Shown here piece after piece: positions 8,426 through 16,032 of a DNA stretch of 64,000 bases. A program made the position numbers and the translations under genes. Positions within the stretch are counted from its first letter, which is position 1; every line of letters starts with the position of its first letter. The notes beneath the pieces are model-generated. The model saw nothing but the letters and a program-made list of their open reading frames with translations, made no database searches and was not told the origin of the DNA. Source of the DNA: an uncultured Oscillospiraceae bacterium (lineage in GTDB: Bacteria; Bacillota; Clostridia; Oscillospirales; Acutalibacteraceae); the NCBI GenBank assembly GCA_900540535.1, contig UQGM01000006.1, positions 16,943 to 80,942 on the forward strand. The letters run 5' to 3'.

Positions 8426-9979
8426 ATGAAAGTTTTAATAATTGAAGTAAATGAAAATGTTTCCACCGTTCTCAATGACGATGGCGAATTTATGGAAGTG
8501 TCTACGCAGGACGGCTGGCAATGCGGCATGGAAGTTGATTGTGAAATCCCGAAAGAAGAGAGTGCAGTTCTAGAATATCCTGCAAAAGAAAAATCCTTTT
8601 CGCTCAAAAGGATTGCCGCAATCGCAGCATCAGTTGCAGCATGTCTGTTAATAGCTTTTTCAATACAGTTTTTATACAGCAATCTGAATACGGTTACAAC
8701 TTATGTTGAGGTGTCTATTAATCCGGCTGTAAGAATTTCAATGAATAAAAACGGCAAGGTTATAGCAGTGGACGGAATTAATAATGACGGTACGGAGCTG
8801 GTTTCAAAGCTGAACAATACAAACCGCATCAGTGACGAGCTTTTTCAGATAATAAATCAGGCTGTTGATGACGGATATTTCTCTTCTGACAACAAGCAGG
8901 TGAGCATAGTAGTATCCGATGATGATATGGTTCAGGCAGAGCAGCTGGAGAAAGAGCTTCTTGAAGTGGCTGCAGATGCCCTTGAACGACGCAATATTGA
9001 TCCAATAGTGCGCACACGCCGGGCTACATTGGAAGAGGCAAACCATATGCGTCAGACTGTTGATGCCGGAGTAAACCTGGGTATGAGTTTGGCAGAAGTC
9101 TACGAGCTTTCTCAGTGGACCGGTTCAAATGATGCTTTAAGCGTCAGAGAAATCGAGTACAAAGGTAATAATATTGCTGAAATAGAGTTTTCGTCAGATC
9201 TTTTATATACCGGTAAGGAAAAAATCGTTGTGACGGACAGCGAGGGAAATGAACTTAAATGTAAGCTCAAAAATCAGAGTGATGATGAGTGGAATGTAGA
9301 GATAGATTCTATTGAAGAGGGAAAAATATATTACGTTAAAATAGAGGCGTTTGGTGCAGACGGTACACCTCTTATATTTTCAGGAGCATTCCTTGCAAGA
9401 GACGGATTTGAAGCAACCGCTATGCTCAACGGATTTTCTTCAGAAGCATATTGCTTTGAAAACGGAATAAAGTTTTTGTATGATAATGACAATATTTATT
9501 CTTCAAATAAAACTCAAATAACTTTGAGAAATGCTGACGGAGATGTCTACGCCGCTGATGACTTTATTATGGAGGATGATTACTGGCTTATATATACCGA
9601 TAAAATTTCTCCCGGAGATATGTTTTCTGTTCAGATTACAGGAATTACAGATAACAAACGTAAAGAGATAACAGTTTATGAAATCTGCAAAGCAATGCCG
9701 GGAAATAATGTCTCTGTTAAAATTAAAGAAACAAAGTTTGAGATTGACGACGGAGAGCTTGAAATAAAATTTGAGGAGAATATAGACTGGAGCGGAAAGC
9801 CTGTTGTAACGGTTACTGATATTAACGGCAGCCCGTTTAAAGTAAATGAAATCAGTTGGGATGAAGATGATATTGAAGTACAGATATCAGGACTGACACA
9901 GCCAGGAAAATATAATTTCACAGTAAAGGATTCCGGAGGATTTTCGGCAGATATATCCGGTTCATTCATTGTGCAATAG
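8426..9979 (+). CDS. rsgI: RsgI-type membrane anti-sigma factor with three extracellular beta-sandwich-like modules
   Basis: Residues 1-60 are the cytoplasmic SigI-binding part (start KVLIIEVNENVSTVL) and residues 62-84 one transmembrane helix. Immediately outside lies VSINPAV (97-103), the conserved segment with the Asn-Pro bond where RsgI proteins are reported to self-cleave. A helical linker follows (about 125-235). The rest forms three similar 80-90 residue units (about 240-325, 340-420, 430-517), each beginning with an acidic strand such as IEFSSDL, IKFLYDN or IKFEENI and ending in a Gly-rich strand, like Ig/fibronectin folds. In cellulolytic Clostridia this position carries carbohydrate-binding domains, so ligand sensing is plausible but unproven. 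A terminator follows. Confidence 0.85.
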   Translation: MKVLIIEVNENVSTVLNDDGEFMEVSTQDGWQCGMEVDCEIPKEESAVLEYPAKEKSFSLKRIAAIAASVAACLLIAFSIQFLYSNLNTVTTYVEVSINPAVRISMNKNGKVIAVDGINNDGTELVSKLNNTNRISDELFQIINQAVDDGYFSSDNKQVSIVVSDDDMVQAEQLEKELLEVAADALERRNIDPIVRTRRATLEEANHMRQTVDAGVNLGMSLAEVYELSQWTGSNDALSVREIEYKGNNIAEIEFSSDLLYTGKEKIVVTDSEGNELKCKLKNQSDDEWNVEIDSIEEGKIYYVKIEAFGADGTPLIFSGAFLARDGFEATAMLNGFSSEAYCFENGIKFLYDNDNIYSSNKTQITLRNADGDVYAADDFIMEDDYWLIYTDKISPGDMFSVQITGITDNKRKEITVYEICKAMPGNNVSVKIKETKFEIDDGELEIKFEENIDWSGKPVVTVTDINGSPFKVNEISWDEDDIEVQISGLTQPGKYNFTVKDSGGFSADISGSFIVQ

Positions 9980-9988
9980 CATGATATT

Positions 9989-10025
9989 AAAAACGGACGC
10001 ATGATTTAACTGCGTCCGTTTTTTT
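9989..10025 (+). terminator. Terminator of sigI-rsgI
   Basis: AAACGGACGC and GCGTCCGTTT form a strong stem with an 11-nt loop followed by a run of T. Confidence 0.85.
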
Positions 10026-10098
10026 AATAGCGTGGGATTTTTGTTTTTTATGTGTATCATTAGATGACAGGGGATTTTTGGGGAAAGGAGCAGAAAGT

Positions 10099-10641
10099 AT
10101 GAGAGAAGAAGAAATAGTTAATTTAATTCGGCAAAAAAATCAAGATGGTATAAAAGAACTCTTAGGCTCCTATGGTTCCCTTATACGGTATGTTGTTTCA
10201 CCAATTCTGAGTGACGAGCAGGATAGGGAAGATTGTATTTCAGAAATTACCATGCGTATATGGGAACGGATAGATTGCTATAATGAAGGGAAAGGGAGTC
10301 TTAAGGGCTGGATTACAGCAGTTTCCAGAAATGCGGCTTTAAACTTTACACGTAAGGCGAAATTTAACGACTCCATTGAAGAGATGGAGGAACATGTTCC
10401 ATCATACGAACCAACTCCTGAGGAAACGGTTATTTTGCAGGAACGAAAAGCGGCTTTGCTGGCAGCTTTAAGTCAGCTTTCTGCTATGGAAAAAGAGCTT
10501 TTTTACAGAAAATATTATTACTTACAGTCAACGGAACAGATAGCATCGGAGCTGAGTATGACTGTGCGTTCGGTGGAGGGTAAGCTTTACCGAATAAAGA
10601 AAAAACTTCGCAGAGAACTTGGAGGTGAAGAAAATGAGTGA
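10099..10641 (+). CDS. ECF-type sigma-70 factor
   Basis: A 180-residue protein with sigma region 2 (about 10-85, including DREDCISEITMRIWERI and the WITAVSRNAALNFTR helix) and region 4 (about 115-175, AMEKELFYRKYYYLQSTEQIA and a helix-turn-helix). Start ATG 10099 follows AAAGGAG. The in-frame TTG at 10078 precedes that site and is rejected. The 3' end overlaps the next gene by 8 nt. That gene encodes a membrane protein, as in typical ECF sigma/anti-sigma pairs, so the factor is probably held at the membrane until an envelope signal arrives. The signal is unknown. Confidence 0.88.
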   Translation: MREEEIVNLIRQKNQDGIKELLGSYGSLIRYVVSPILSDEQDREDCISEITMRIWERIDCYNEGKGSLKGWITAVSRNAALNFTRKAKFNDSIEEMEEHVPSYEPTPEETVILQERKAALLAALSQLSAMEKELFYRKYYYLQSTEQIASELSMTVRSVEGKLYRIKKKLRRELGGEENE

Positions 10642-12178
10642 ACAGAATTTATTTAATTTAAATGAGGAAAAAAACGAAAAAGAGTTTGAGAAAGATATAC
10701 TTGATGCTTTGCCGGAAATCCCGCCGGCGGATATTCTCAAAAAAGTTATTCCGTGCAGGAGAGCCATGAATTTTATTATTGCGGGATTTGCTTTATCGAC
10801 AATAAGAATTGATTTGTTGTGGCTGCAGTTTATTTTACCGTTACTGGGATTTATATTTCTCATTATAGGATTTCGCACTCTTAGTTATGAAAACAGCTGG
10901 TTCAGATTATGTAAAATTTCAGCTGTTGTTTTAAACGTTTTTAATGTTTTCGATTTGGGTATAAATGCAACGGTTTATCATGAAACGTTTTCTGCCTCTG
11001 TTTACGGAAGATCCTTGATGGTTATTAACGCTTTTGTCATGATATTATTGTTGATATTTTTTGCCGAAGGGCTGCGAGAACTCCAGCAAAAGGTAGGTAT
11101 CAAGCCTCATACAGGTTTCCTGATAATGATGATGCTGTGGTATTTTATAACTGCATTTTTGGGATTTGTAGAGGCTGAAGCTGGTCTGTTAGGTTTTATA
11201 TTTGTGATTTTATATATTCTGTTTCTTATCAGCCTCAATAAAGTCGCCAAAGCTCTTTACGCATCAGGATATGCTATTAAGACAATGCCGGTAAAGATGT
11301 CTGATAAGTGGATATACGCAATTGTATTATCTGCTGCGGTTGTTTCTATTTCCTGCGGACTCATTTTTTTCAACAGCTACCCTATGGATTGGACTCCAGT
11401 ACCTGAGAATGAACACAGTGAAGTGGAAGATGTAAAAGCTCATCTTTTAGAATTGGGTTTCCCGGAAAATGTTCTCAATGATTTGAGCGATGAGGATATT
11501 ATGTCTTGTAAGGGAGCAGTAACTTTGGTCACAGAGACAACAGAAATGCCGATTAACGAAGGACGTGAGGTTGTAGAGGAGAAAAAAACTGCAAATAAAC
11601 TGGAGACAAAAAGCTATACGGTACATGACGTTAATGAGATGGTTGCAACAAATGTTTTGGTGCTTTTGCCAGGAGATGAAGTGCGCTGGAGGGTATTTCA
11701 CCATTTTTACTGGAAGGTAGATCCAGGATTTTCTGGAACCGAAGCGCTTCAGGTTTGGTATCCAGGTCACAGTGGGATATCTGAGAATGCATTTTCTCTC
11801 ACATCCGAATTTACAGGACGGGTCATGTACGATAATGATGGCAGAACGTATTCTGCTCCCTATTACGAAATAAGCAAAAAGGAAACTGCGACTTTTTTTG
11901 GTATATCTTTGGATGATTATCTTGACTTTTCAATGCCTGACGAAGGGAAAAACAAGCGCTGTTATGTTTCTTACGAATTTAAACAGCTGAATACAGGATA
12001 CTTGATATCCCCTTGGGTAAATTATCATCATCAAATGAGTCTTTTGCAGTATCCTGTATACAGTGCATCCGACTATTGTGCAAAAGGTAAGAATGGTTAT
12101 GTGTTTGAAGAGGCACAATCTGCAATGGATGTGACATATGACGATATAATGTCTACTCATACTGAGTCCGACAACTGA
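10634..12178 (+). CDS. Polytopic membrane protein, putative anti-sigma partner of the ECF factor
   Basis: The 514-residue product starts at ATG 10634 behind GGAGG and overlaps the sigma gene by 8 nt. About 45 acidic, soluble residues come first, including DALPEIPPADILKKV before the first membrane segment, which could be the sigma-binding part. At least six hydrophobic helices follow, up to about residue 245. The last 260 residues form a soluble domain that I do not recognise, rich in aromatic residues (for example FHHFYWKVDPGF). The sequence has no classical zinc anti-sigma motif, so the role is inferred from the overlap and from the general pattern of such pairs. It ends at a bidirectional terminator. 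Confidence 0.75.
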   Translation: MSEQNLFNLNEEKNEKEFEKDILDALPEIPPADILKKVIPCRRAMNFIIAGFALSTIRIDLLWLQFILPLLGFIFLIIGFRTLSYENSWFRLCKISAVVLNVFNVFDLGINATVYHETFSASVYGRSLMVINAFVMILLLIFFAEGLRELQQKVGIKPHTGFLIMMMLWYFITAFLGFVEAEAGLLGFIFVILYILFLISLNKVAKALYASGYAIKTMPVKMSDKWIYAIVLSAAVVSISCGLIFFNSYPMDWTPVPENEHSEVEDVKAHLLELGFPENVLNDLSDEDIMSCKGAVTLVTETTEMPINEGREVVEEKKTANKLETKSYTVHDVNEMVATNVLVLLPGDEVRWRVFHHFYWKVDPGFSGTEALQVWYPGHSGISENAFSLTSEFTGRVMYDNDGRTYSAPYYEISKKETATFFGISLDDYLDFSMPDEGKNKRCYVSYEFKQLNTGYLISPWVNYHHQMSLLQYPVYSASDYCAKGKNGYVFEEAQSAMDVTYDDIMSTHTESDN

Positions 12179-12190
12179 TTAAAAACTAAT

Positions 12191-12222
12191 AAAAAAGCCT
12201 GACCGAAACGGTCAGGCTTTTT
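12191..12222. terminator. Bidirectional terminator
   Basis: AAAAAAGCCTGACCG and CGGTCAGGCTTTTT pair around a short AAA loop; it serves the convergent ECF operon and radical SAM gene. Confidence 0.88.
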
Positions 12223-12241
12223 AAAGTGCAATCAGTATTTA

Positions 12242-13621
12242 TTATTTGTTCTGATACATTGTTGTGGGGTTGTTGTGCTTTTCGATATCTGTATCTGCCC
12301 AGATAGCGTCAGCAACGGGAGCCCACTTAAGAGCAAAGGGCTTTGTCTTTGCAATAAGGTCATCAACGCTTTCGGGAGCGAGCATCTCTGTTGAATGTGC
12401 GCCGGAACGCTCAACTGCGCCCTTGATTGCCTCGGGATTATCAAGAACGGGGCAGGGACGAAGGTGGTTGTTGTTCCAGGGCTGACCCTTATAGTACTCC
12501 ATAAAGAGAGGTGACTGAAGAGCCTCGATGAGAGAGCAGTCCTTGATGTTGACGTTTGAGTAGTGAACGAATGCGCAGGGCTCAACGTCGCCGTTAGCAT
12601 TGATGTGGAGATAGTGACGTCCGCCTGCTATGCAGCCCTGAACATATTCACCGTCATTCCAGAAGTCCATAAGGAAGATGGGCTTCTCATTTCTTGCTTT
12701 ACGGATAAGCTCGTAAGCTCTCTTACGCTGATCAGCTGTTGCAACAAGGTCAACAACTGCATCCTTACCAACGGGCATGTATGTGAAGTACCATGCGAAC
12801 AGGCATCCTTTGTCAATAAGGAAGTCGATGTACTCAGAAGAGCAAACCTCTTCAACGTTCTTTGAGTGATAGCATGCAGAGTAACCAAAGGGAAGACCGG
12901 CCTCTTTAAGAAGAGACATAGCATGGATAACCTTCTGGTATGTACCCTTACCACGGCGCATATCTGTTGCATCCTCATAGCCCTCGATGCTGAAAGCGAG
13001 AACGAAGTTGCCGACTCTCTTAAGCTCTTTTACGAAAGCTTCGTCAACAAGTGTTCCGTTTGTGAAAGCGAGGAATGCACAATCGGGGTTAGCTTCGCAA
13101 AGCTTAATGATGTCATCTTTGCGAACAAGGGGCTCACCGCCGGAGAAGATGTACATGAATGTACCAAGCTGCTTGCCTTCGCTGACAATTCTTGAAAGAA
13201 CTTCATAGCTCAGGTTAGAGCCCTTGCCGTATTCAGCTGCCCAGCAGCCTGTGCACTGAAGGTTGCATGCTGCGGTAGGATCCATGAGTACTGCCCACGG
13301 AATATTGCACTTATATTTTTCGATTGCCGCAGTTCTAAGGTCATAGCTGTTCATGGCAATGTTGAGAAGTACCGGAACGAGTTTTTCAATAACTTCAGGA
13401 TCAATGTCTCTGAGAATGTTTTTAAAGAAAACTGTCCAGTTGTTGTTGGGGTCGTTAAGGGTTTTGTGAAGGCTTGCATATGTAACACGATTGACCTTTC
13501 TTCTATCAGCCGCTTCAACAAGCTCCAGAATTTTCATAAGATTTTTATCGGGGTCTTTTCGTGCGTACTTTAACGCCTGCTTAATTGCAAATGCCGATGC
13601 ACTTTCCTTAAGGGATCTCAT
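12242..13621 (-). CDS. Radical SAM enzyme with SPASM-like C-terminus
   Basis: A 459-residue protein with the radical SAM cluster motif C119-x3-C123-x2-C126 (CNLQCTGC) and the SAM-binding GGEP further on (FSGGEPLVRKDD). Additional cysteines near the C-terminus (GCIAGGRHYLHINANGDVEPC and LRPCPVL) suggest auxiliary iron-sulfur clusters as in SPASM proteins. About 100 residues precede the radical SAM domain, longer than in PqqE-like enzymes, and I do not recognise that part. No precursor peptide gene was found close by, so a peptide-maturase role is not supported here. AGGAGG lies 9 nt before the ATG, and a near-consensus promoter drives it alone. Confidence 0.85.
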   Translation of the reverse strand: MRSLKESASAFAIKQALKYARKDPDKNLMKILELVEAADRRKVNRVTYASLHKTLNDPNNNWTVFFKNILRDIDPEVIEKLVPVLLNIAMNSYDLRTAAIEKYKCNIPWAVLMDPTAACNLQCTGCWAAEYGKGSNLSYEVLSRIVSEGKQLGTFMYIFSGGEPLVRKDDIIKLCEANPDCAFLAFTNGTLVDEAFVKELKRVGNFVLAFSIEGYEDATDMRRGKGTYQKVIHAMSLLKEAGLPFGYSACYHSKNVEEVCSSEYIDFLIDKGCLFAWYFTYMPVGKDAVVDLVATADQRKRAYELIRKARNEKPIFLMDFWNDGEYVQGCIAGGRHYLHINANGDVEPCAFVHYSNVNIKDCSLIEALQSPLFMEYYKGQPWNNNHLRPCPVLDNPEAIKGAVERSGAHSTEMLAPESVDDLIAKTKPFALKWAPVADAIWADTDIEKHNNPTTMYQNK

Positions 13622-13684
13622 AATTTCTTAGCCTCCTACTAAAATAAACAGCGCCACCATATACTGGGGCACTTAACGAAAGTA

Positions 13685-13713
13685 AGTATACGCTATTTGT
13701 GGAAAACTGTCAA
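13685..13713 (-). promoter_or_regulatory. Near-consensus sigma-A promoter of the radical SAM gene
   Basis: Minus strand TTGACA (13708-13713), 17-bp spacer, TATACT (13685-13690). The leader to the ATG is about 55 nt. Confidence 0.85.
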
Positions 13714-13830
13714 TAAACGTGCAGTAAAATTTATCTGATATTAAAATTTGTAAATCTTTTGTAATCTTTTTAGTGGATTGTGCAACATGAAATCAAGGCA
13801 AAAATCGGTTAAGAATTCAGCGTAATGTGC

Positions 13831-13854
13831 GAGAGTCCCATTAATGGGACTCTC
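13831..13854. repeat. Perfect 24-bp palindrome
   Basis: The arms GAGAGTCCCATT and AATGGGACTCTC are exact reverse complements with no loop. No T-run follows on either strand and no gene ends nearby, so a terminator is unlikely; an operator or a cruciform element is possible. Confidence 0.8.
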
Positions 13855-13877
13855 ACGAAAATTTTAATTAAAATCCC

Positions 13878-13906
13878 TTGCAACCTCCGAAAAAAACGTG
13901 TATTGT
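13878..13906 (+). promoter_or_regulatory. Promoter of the LexA-box gene pair
   Basis: TTGCAA (13878-13883), 17-bp spacer, TATTGT (13901-13906). Transcription would start close to 13913, just before the LexA-type box. An alternative -10, TATAAA at 13906-13911, has poor spacing. Confidence 0.5.
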
Positions 13907-13918
13907 ATAAATCACAAA

Positions 13919-13932
13919 CGAACATTTGTTCG
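13919..13932. promoter_or_regulatory. LexA/SOS box
   Basis: CGAACATTTGTTCG fits the Gram-positive SOS box CGAAC-N4-GTTCG at every fixed position. It sits 34 bp upstream of the ATG at 13966, directly after the predicted start of transcription, a position suited to repression. Confidence 0.85.
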
Positions 13933-13965
13933 AGAAGATGCAGGAAGATTTCAAAGGAGGCAAAA

Positions 13966-14169
13966 ATGACACTTGCTGAAATGGGTGAGGAATATCTGAG
14001 ACAAGCTGCGGTTATACGTGAGAAAATAACCCAGCTCAGAAAGCAGGTATCGCATATGAGCGGTTTGGAGCTTTACCGCACAAGAGGCGATATTCTGCGG
14101 CTTTATACCATTGCCCGTGATCTCAAAGATACCGGAGAATATCTTTTAAATTATTATGAAGAGGAGTAG
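13966..14169 (+). CDS. Small helical protein, first gene of the LexA-box pair
   Basis: A 67-residue protein without membrane segment, signal peptide or cysteine motif. Its composition suggests one long amphipathic helix or coiled coil (REKITQLRKQ, ARDLKDTGEYLL). I do not know its function. AAAGGAGG lies 6 nt before ATG 13966. The frame is open upstream to 13825, but that stretch contains the promoter and LexA box and is not coding. The gene is 6 nt upstream of a region-4-only sigma-like gene, and the two are probably co-transcribed and damage-inducible. It might act as a partner or regulator of that protein. Confidence 0.75.
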   Translation: MTLAEMGEEYLRQAAVIREKITQLRKQVSHMSGLELYRTRGDILRLYTIARDLKDTGEYLLNYYEEE

Positions 14170-14175
14170 TGCAAT

Positions 14176-14487
14176 ATGCGTACAAGTTTAGGCCTTGATG
14201 ACTGCTGGCAGCAGAAGCCGGATTTTGCTGATTTGTTTTTTGAGGAAAGCAATTCGGCGATGCTCAGGAAAGCCTCTTCTCTGATTGGAAAAGTTATAGC
14301 AGCGGAGCTCACAGAGCGTCAAAGGCAGTGCTTATCGCTGTATTACTTTAACGGGCTGACAATGCCCGAGATAGCTTCGGAGCTTGGGGTCAATAAATCC
14401 AGTGTATCAAGAGCCATAGCCAGGGCAAAGATGAGAATTGAGCGGTCGATGAAATATGCAATGCAGATGAATGTTGAAAAACTTTAA
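14176..14487 (+). CDS. Sigma-70 region-4-only DNA-binding protein
   Basis: A 103-residue protein whose second half is a typical sigma region 4: LTERQRQCLSLYYF, then a helix-turn-helix with EIASELGVNKSSVSRAIARA. There is no region 2, so it cannot be a complete sigma factor. Similar short proteins occur as phage late-gene regulators and as accessory activators that touch the polymerase flap. Only 6 nt separate it from the preceding small gene, and both lie behind a LexA-type box. No other phage gene is nearby. I infer a DNA-damage-induced transcription regulator; its targets cannot be guessed from this window. Confidence 0.8.
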   Translation: MRTSLGLDDCWQQKPDFADLFFEESNSAMLRKASSLIGKVIAAELTERQRQCLSLYYFNGLTMPEIASELGVNKSSVSRAIARAKMRIERSMKYAMQMNVEKL

Positions 14488-14490
14488 ATT

Positions 14491-14535
14491 TTCCCCGCAG
14501 AAGGATAAAATTACCTTTTGCGGGGAATTATTTTA
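14491..14535 (+). terminator. Terminator of the LexA-box pair
   Basis: TTCCCCGCAGAAGG pairs with CCTTTTGCGGGGAA, followed by a T-rich stretch. Confidence 0.75.
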
Positions 14536-14651
14536 TATGCAGTTTTTAATGAAAATGTGTCAAAGCTATTATGGGATTGAAATTTTTTCCTTTATGGTTT
14601 AAAATGTTGCTGTAAATTCAAAAACTATCGTTTAGATGAGAGGTAACTATA

Positions 14652-15359
14652 ATGGACATAAGCGAGCTTAAACCTAATCAGAATAAAAATCTTGAAATTA
14701 CCACTAAGGATTACGGTACCTATGCAAGATATCCCGTAAAGACCCATGTTGTAGTAAAAGGGGACAGCCTTACTGAGATTATGGATAAATATGTAAAGCC
14801 CTATCTCAGCGACGGTGATATGATATTTATCAGTGAAAAAATAGTTGCAATAAGCCAGGGCAGAGCTTTTGATATTGACGATATTCAGCCTTCAAAGCTT
14901 GCAAGCTTTCTGTGCAAGTTCGTCTATAAGTCACCTTACGGAATCGGACTTGGCAGCCCCTGGACAATGGAGCTTGCCCTTCGTGATGTAGGAGCTCCCA
15001 AAATCCTTTTTGCAGCAGCATGTTCAGCTCTTACAAAGCCCTTTGGCGTAAGAGGTGTTTTCTATAAAATCGTCGGTACAAAGGCAAGAGCTATTGACGG
15101 CCCCTGTGACTGCACACTCCCTCCCTATAACCACTATGCAAAGCTTGCTCCACTGCATCCGGAAAAAGTTGCACAGGAGCTGAGCGATTATACAGGCTGT
15201 GAAGTTGCTGTTATGGATGCCAACGACCTTGGCAGAGAAGTTCTGGGCGTTTCAAAGAATATCACAGTTGATATGTGCAAGCAGATATTTGATGATAACC
15301 CTCTTGGTCAGTCATCTGAGCAGACTCCCATTGCTATTGTAAGAAAAATATCTGACTGA
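14652..15359 (+). CDS. CofE-like protein (F420-0:gamma-glutamyl ligase family)
   Basis: A 235-residue protein with features of the CofE/FbiB N-terminal domain as I recall them: YPVKTHVVVKGDSL near the start, DGDMIFISEKIVAISQGR, and DGPCDCTLPPYNHY, with an acidic DANDLG later. The archaeal and actinobacterial enzymes add glutamate to coenzyme F420 precursors. No other F420 biosynthesis gene is in this window and Clostridia are not known for F420, so the substrate here is probably different. The gene stands alone, with AGAGG upstream of the ATG and its own terminator. Family membership is fairly sure; the reaction is open. Confidence 0.7.
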   Translation: MDISELKPNQNKNLEITTKDYGTYARYPVKTHVVVKGDSLTEIMDKYVKPYLSDGDMIFISEKIVAISQGRAFDIDDIQPSKLASFLCKFVYKSPYGIGLGSPWTMELALRDVGAPKILFAAACSALTKPFGVRGVFYKIVGTKARAIDGPCDCTLPPYNHYAKLAPLHPEKVAQELSDYTGCEVAVMDANDLGREVLGVSKNITVDMCKQIFDDNPLGQSSEQTPIAIVRKISD

Positions 15360-15390
15360 GAGCGATCGGTACAATTTCAAAAAGAATGAA

Positions 15391-15424
15391 AAAAATCTCC
15401 CTGTTTTATTCAGGGAGATTTTTG
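15391..15424. terminator. Bidirectional terminator
   Basis: AAAAATCTCCCTG and CAGGGAGATTTTT pair around TTTTATT, between convergent genes. Confidence 0.88.
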
Positions 15425-15426
15425 TT

Positions 15427-15996
15427 TTAATGCTTATTTGTTTTTTGACTTTCAGCTATTGCCAGGCTTCCTGAGACGATGAATATTATCAGAAAACATA
15501 AACCCATCATAAAGTAAGCACTTCCGCAGTTTATGGCGCTTAAATTTATAAAGTCATCAAAAATATCAAGAGTATTTTTTCCGAAATCAATATTTCCGGC
15601 AGCTGCTTGAACTGATATGGCGGAAACTCCCACGGAAGAAATAATAAGAGAAACAACGCCTAATCCTGAACAGACAATATTATATATGTACTTTTTTTTC
15701 GTTATAGAAAAAAGTACAATTAAAAGCGCCAGTACTATGGATACTACAAAAAATATGAAAGCGACAAAAAATTTGGGAACAAAATCCGCATAGGCACTGT
15801 TAAAAAATAAATCGTTCAAGAATTTAGAGAAAGACCGGCTTGAAAGCATTTTGATTACATGTTTAAGATTGAATCCGGTGATAGTTGTACTGTTTGAAAT
15901 GGGCAGACTTATTATCACGAATATGGGCAAAACAATTGAAGATAAAAATGAAGCTGTGCCTAAAACGCAAGAAAGAGCTTTATACCAGATCTTCAT
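15427..15996 (-). CDS. Hypothetical membrane protein with four transmembrane segments
   Basis: A 189-residue hydrophobic protein with helices at about 8-31, 76-97, 105-128 and 160-181. The loop after the first helix (about 32-72) is probably outside. It has no motif I recognise. A Gln/Lys-rich tail ends the protein. AGAGGTG lies 6 nt before the ATG. It follows glnS in the same direction with a 36-nt gap and no terminator, so read-through from glnS is possible. Confidence 0.7.
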   Translation of the reverse strand: MKIWYKALSCVLGTASFLSSIVLPIFVIISLPISNSTTITGFNLKHVIKMLSSRSFSKFLNDLFFNSAYADFVPKFFVAFIFFVVSIVLALLIVLFSITKKKYIYNIVCSGLGVVSLIISSVGVSAISVQAAAGNIDFGKNTLDIFDDFINLSAINCGSAYFMMGLCFLIIFIVSGSLAIAESQKTNKH

Positions 15997-16032
15997 AAAA
16001 ACACCTCTGAATTACCATAAGCGTATCTGCAC

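Larger units (their letters stand above)
13714..13965. other. Intergenic region between divergent radical SAM and SOS-box genes
   Basis: Apart from the promoters and LexA-type box listed separately, it holds a perfect 24-bp palindrome at 13831-13854 and otherwise AT-rich sequence without a supported gene. Confidence 0.6.

Noticed and set aside
12242..13621. RiPP (peptide natural product) cluster around the radical SAM enzyme
   Set aside because: No small precursor ORF, peptidase or dedicated transporter is found adjacent; the small ORFs at 13966 and beyond have another promoter and the opposite strand.
13919..14487. Prophage remnant
   Set aside because: Apart from the sigma-like protein, no phage, integrase or att-like sequence is near; neighbours are ordinary chromosomal genes.
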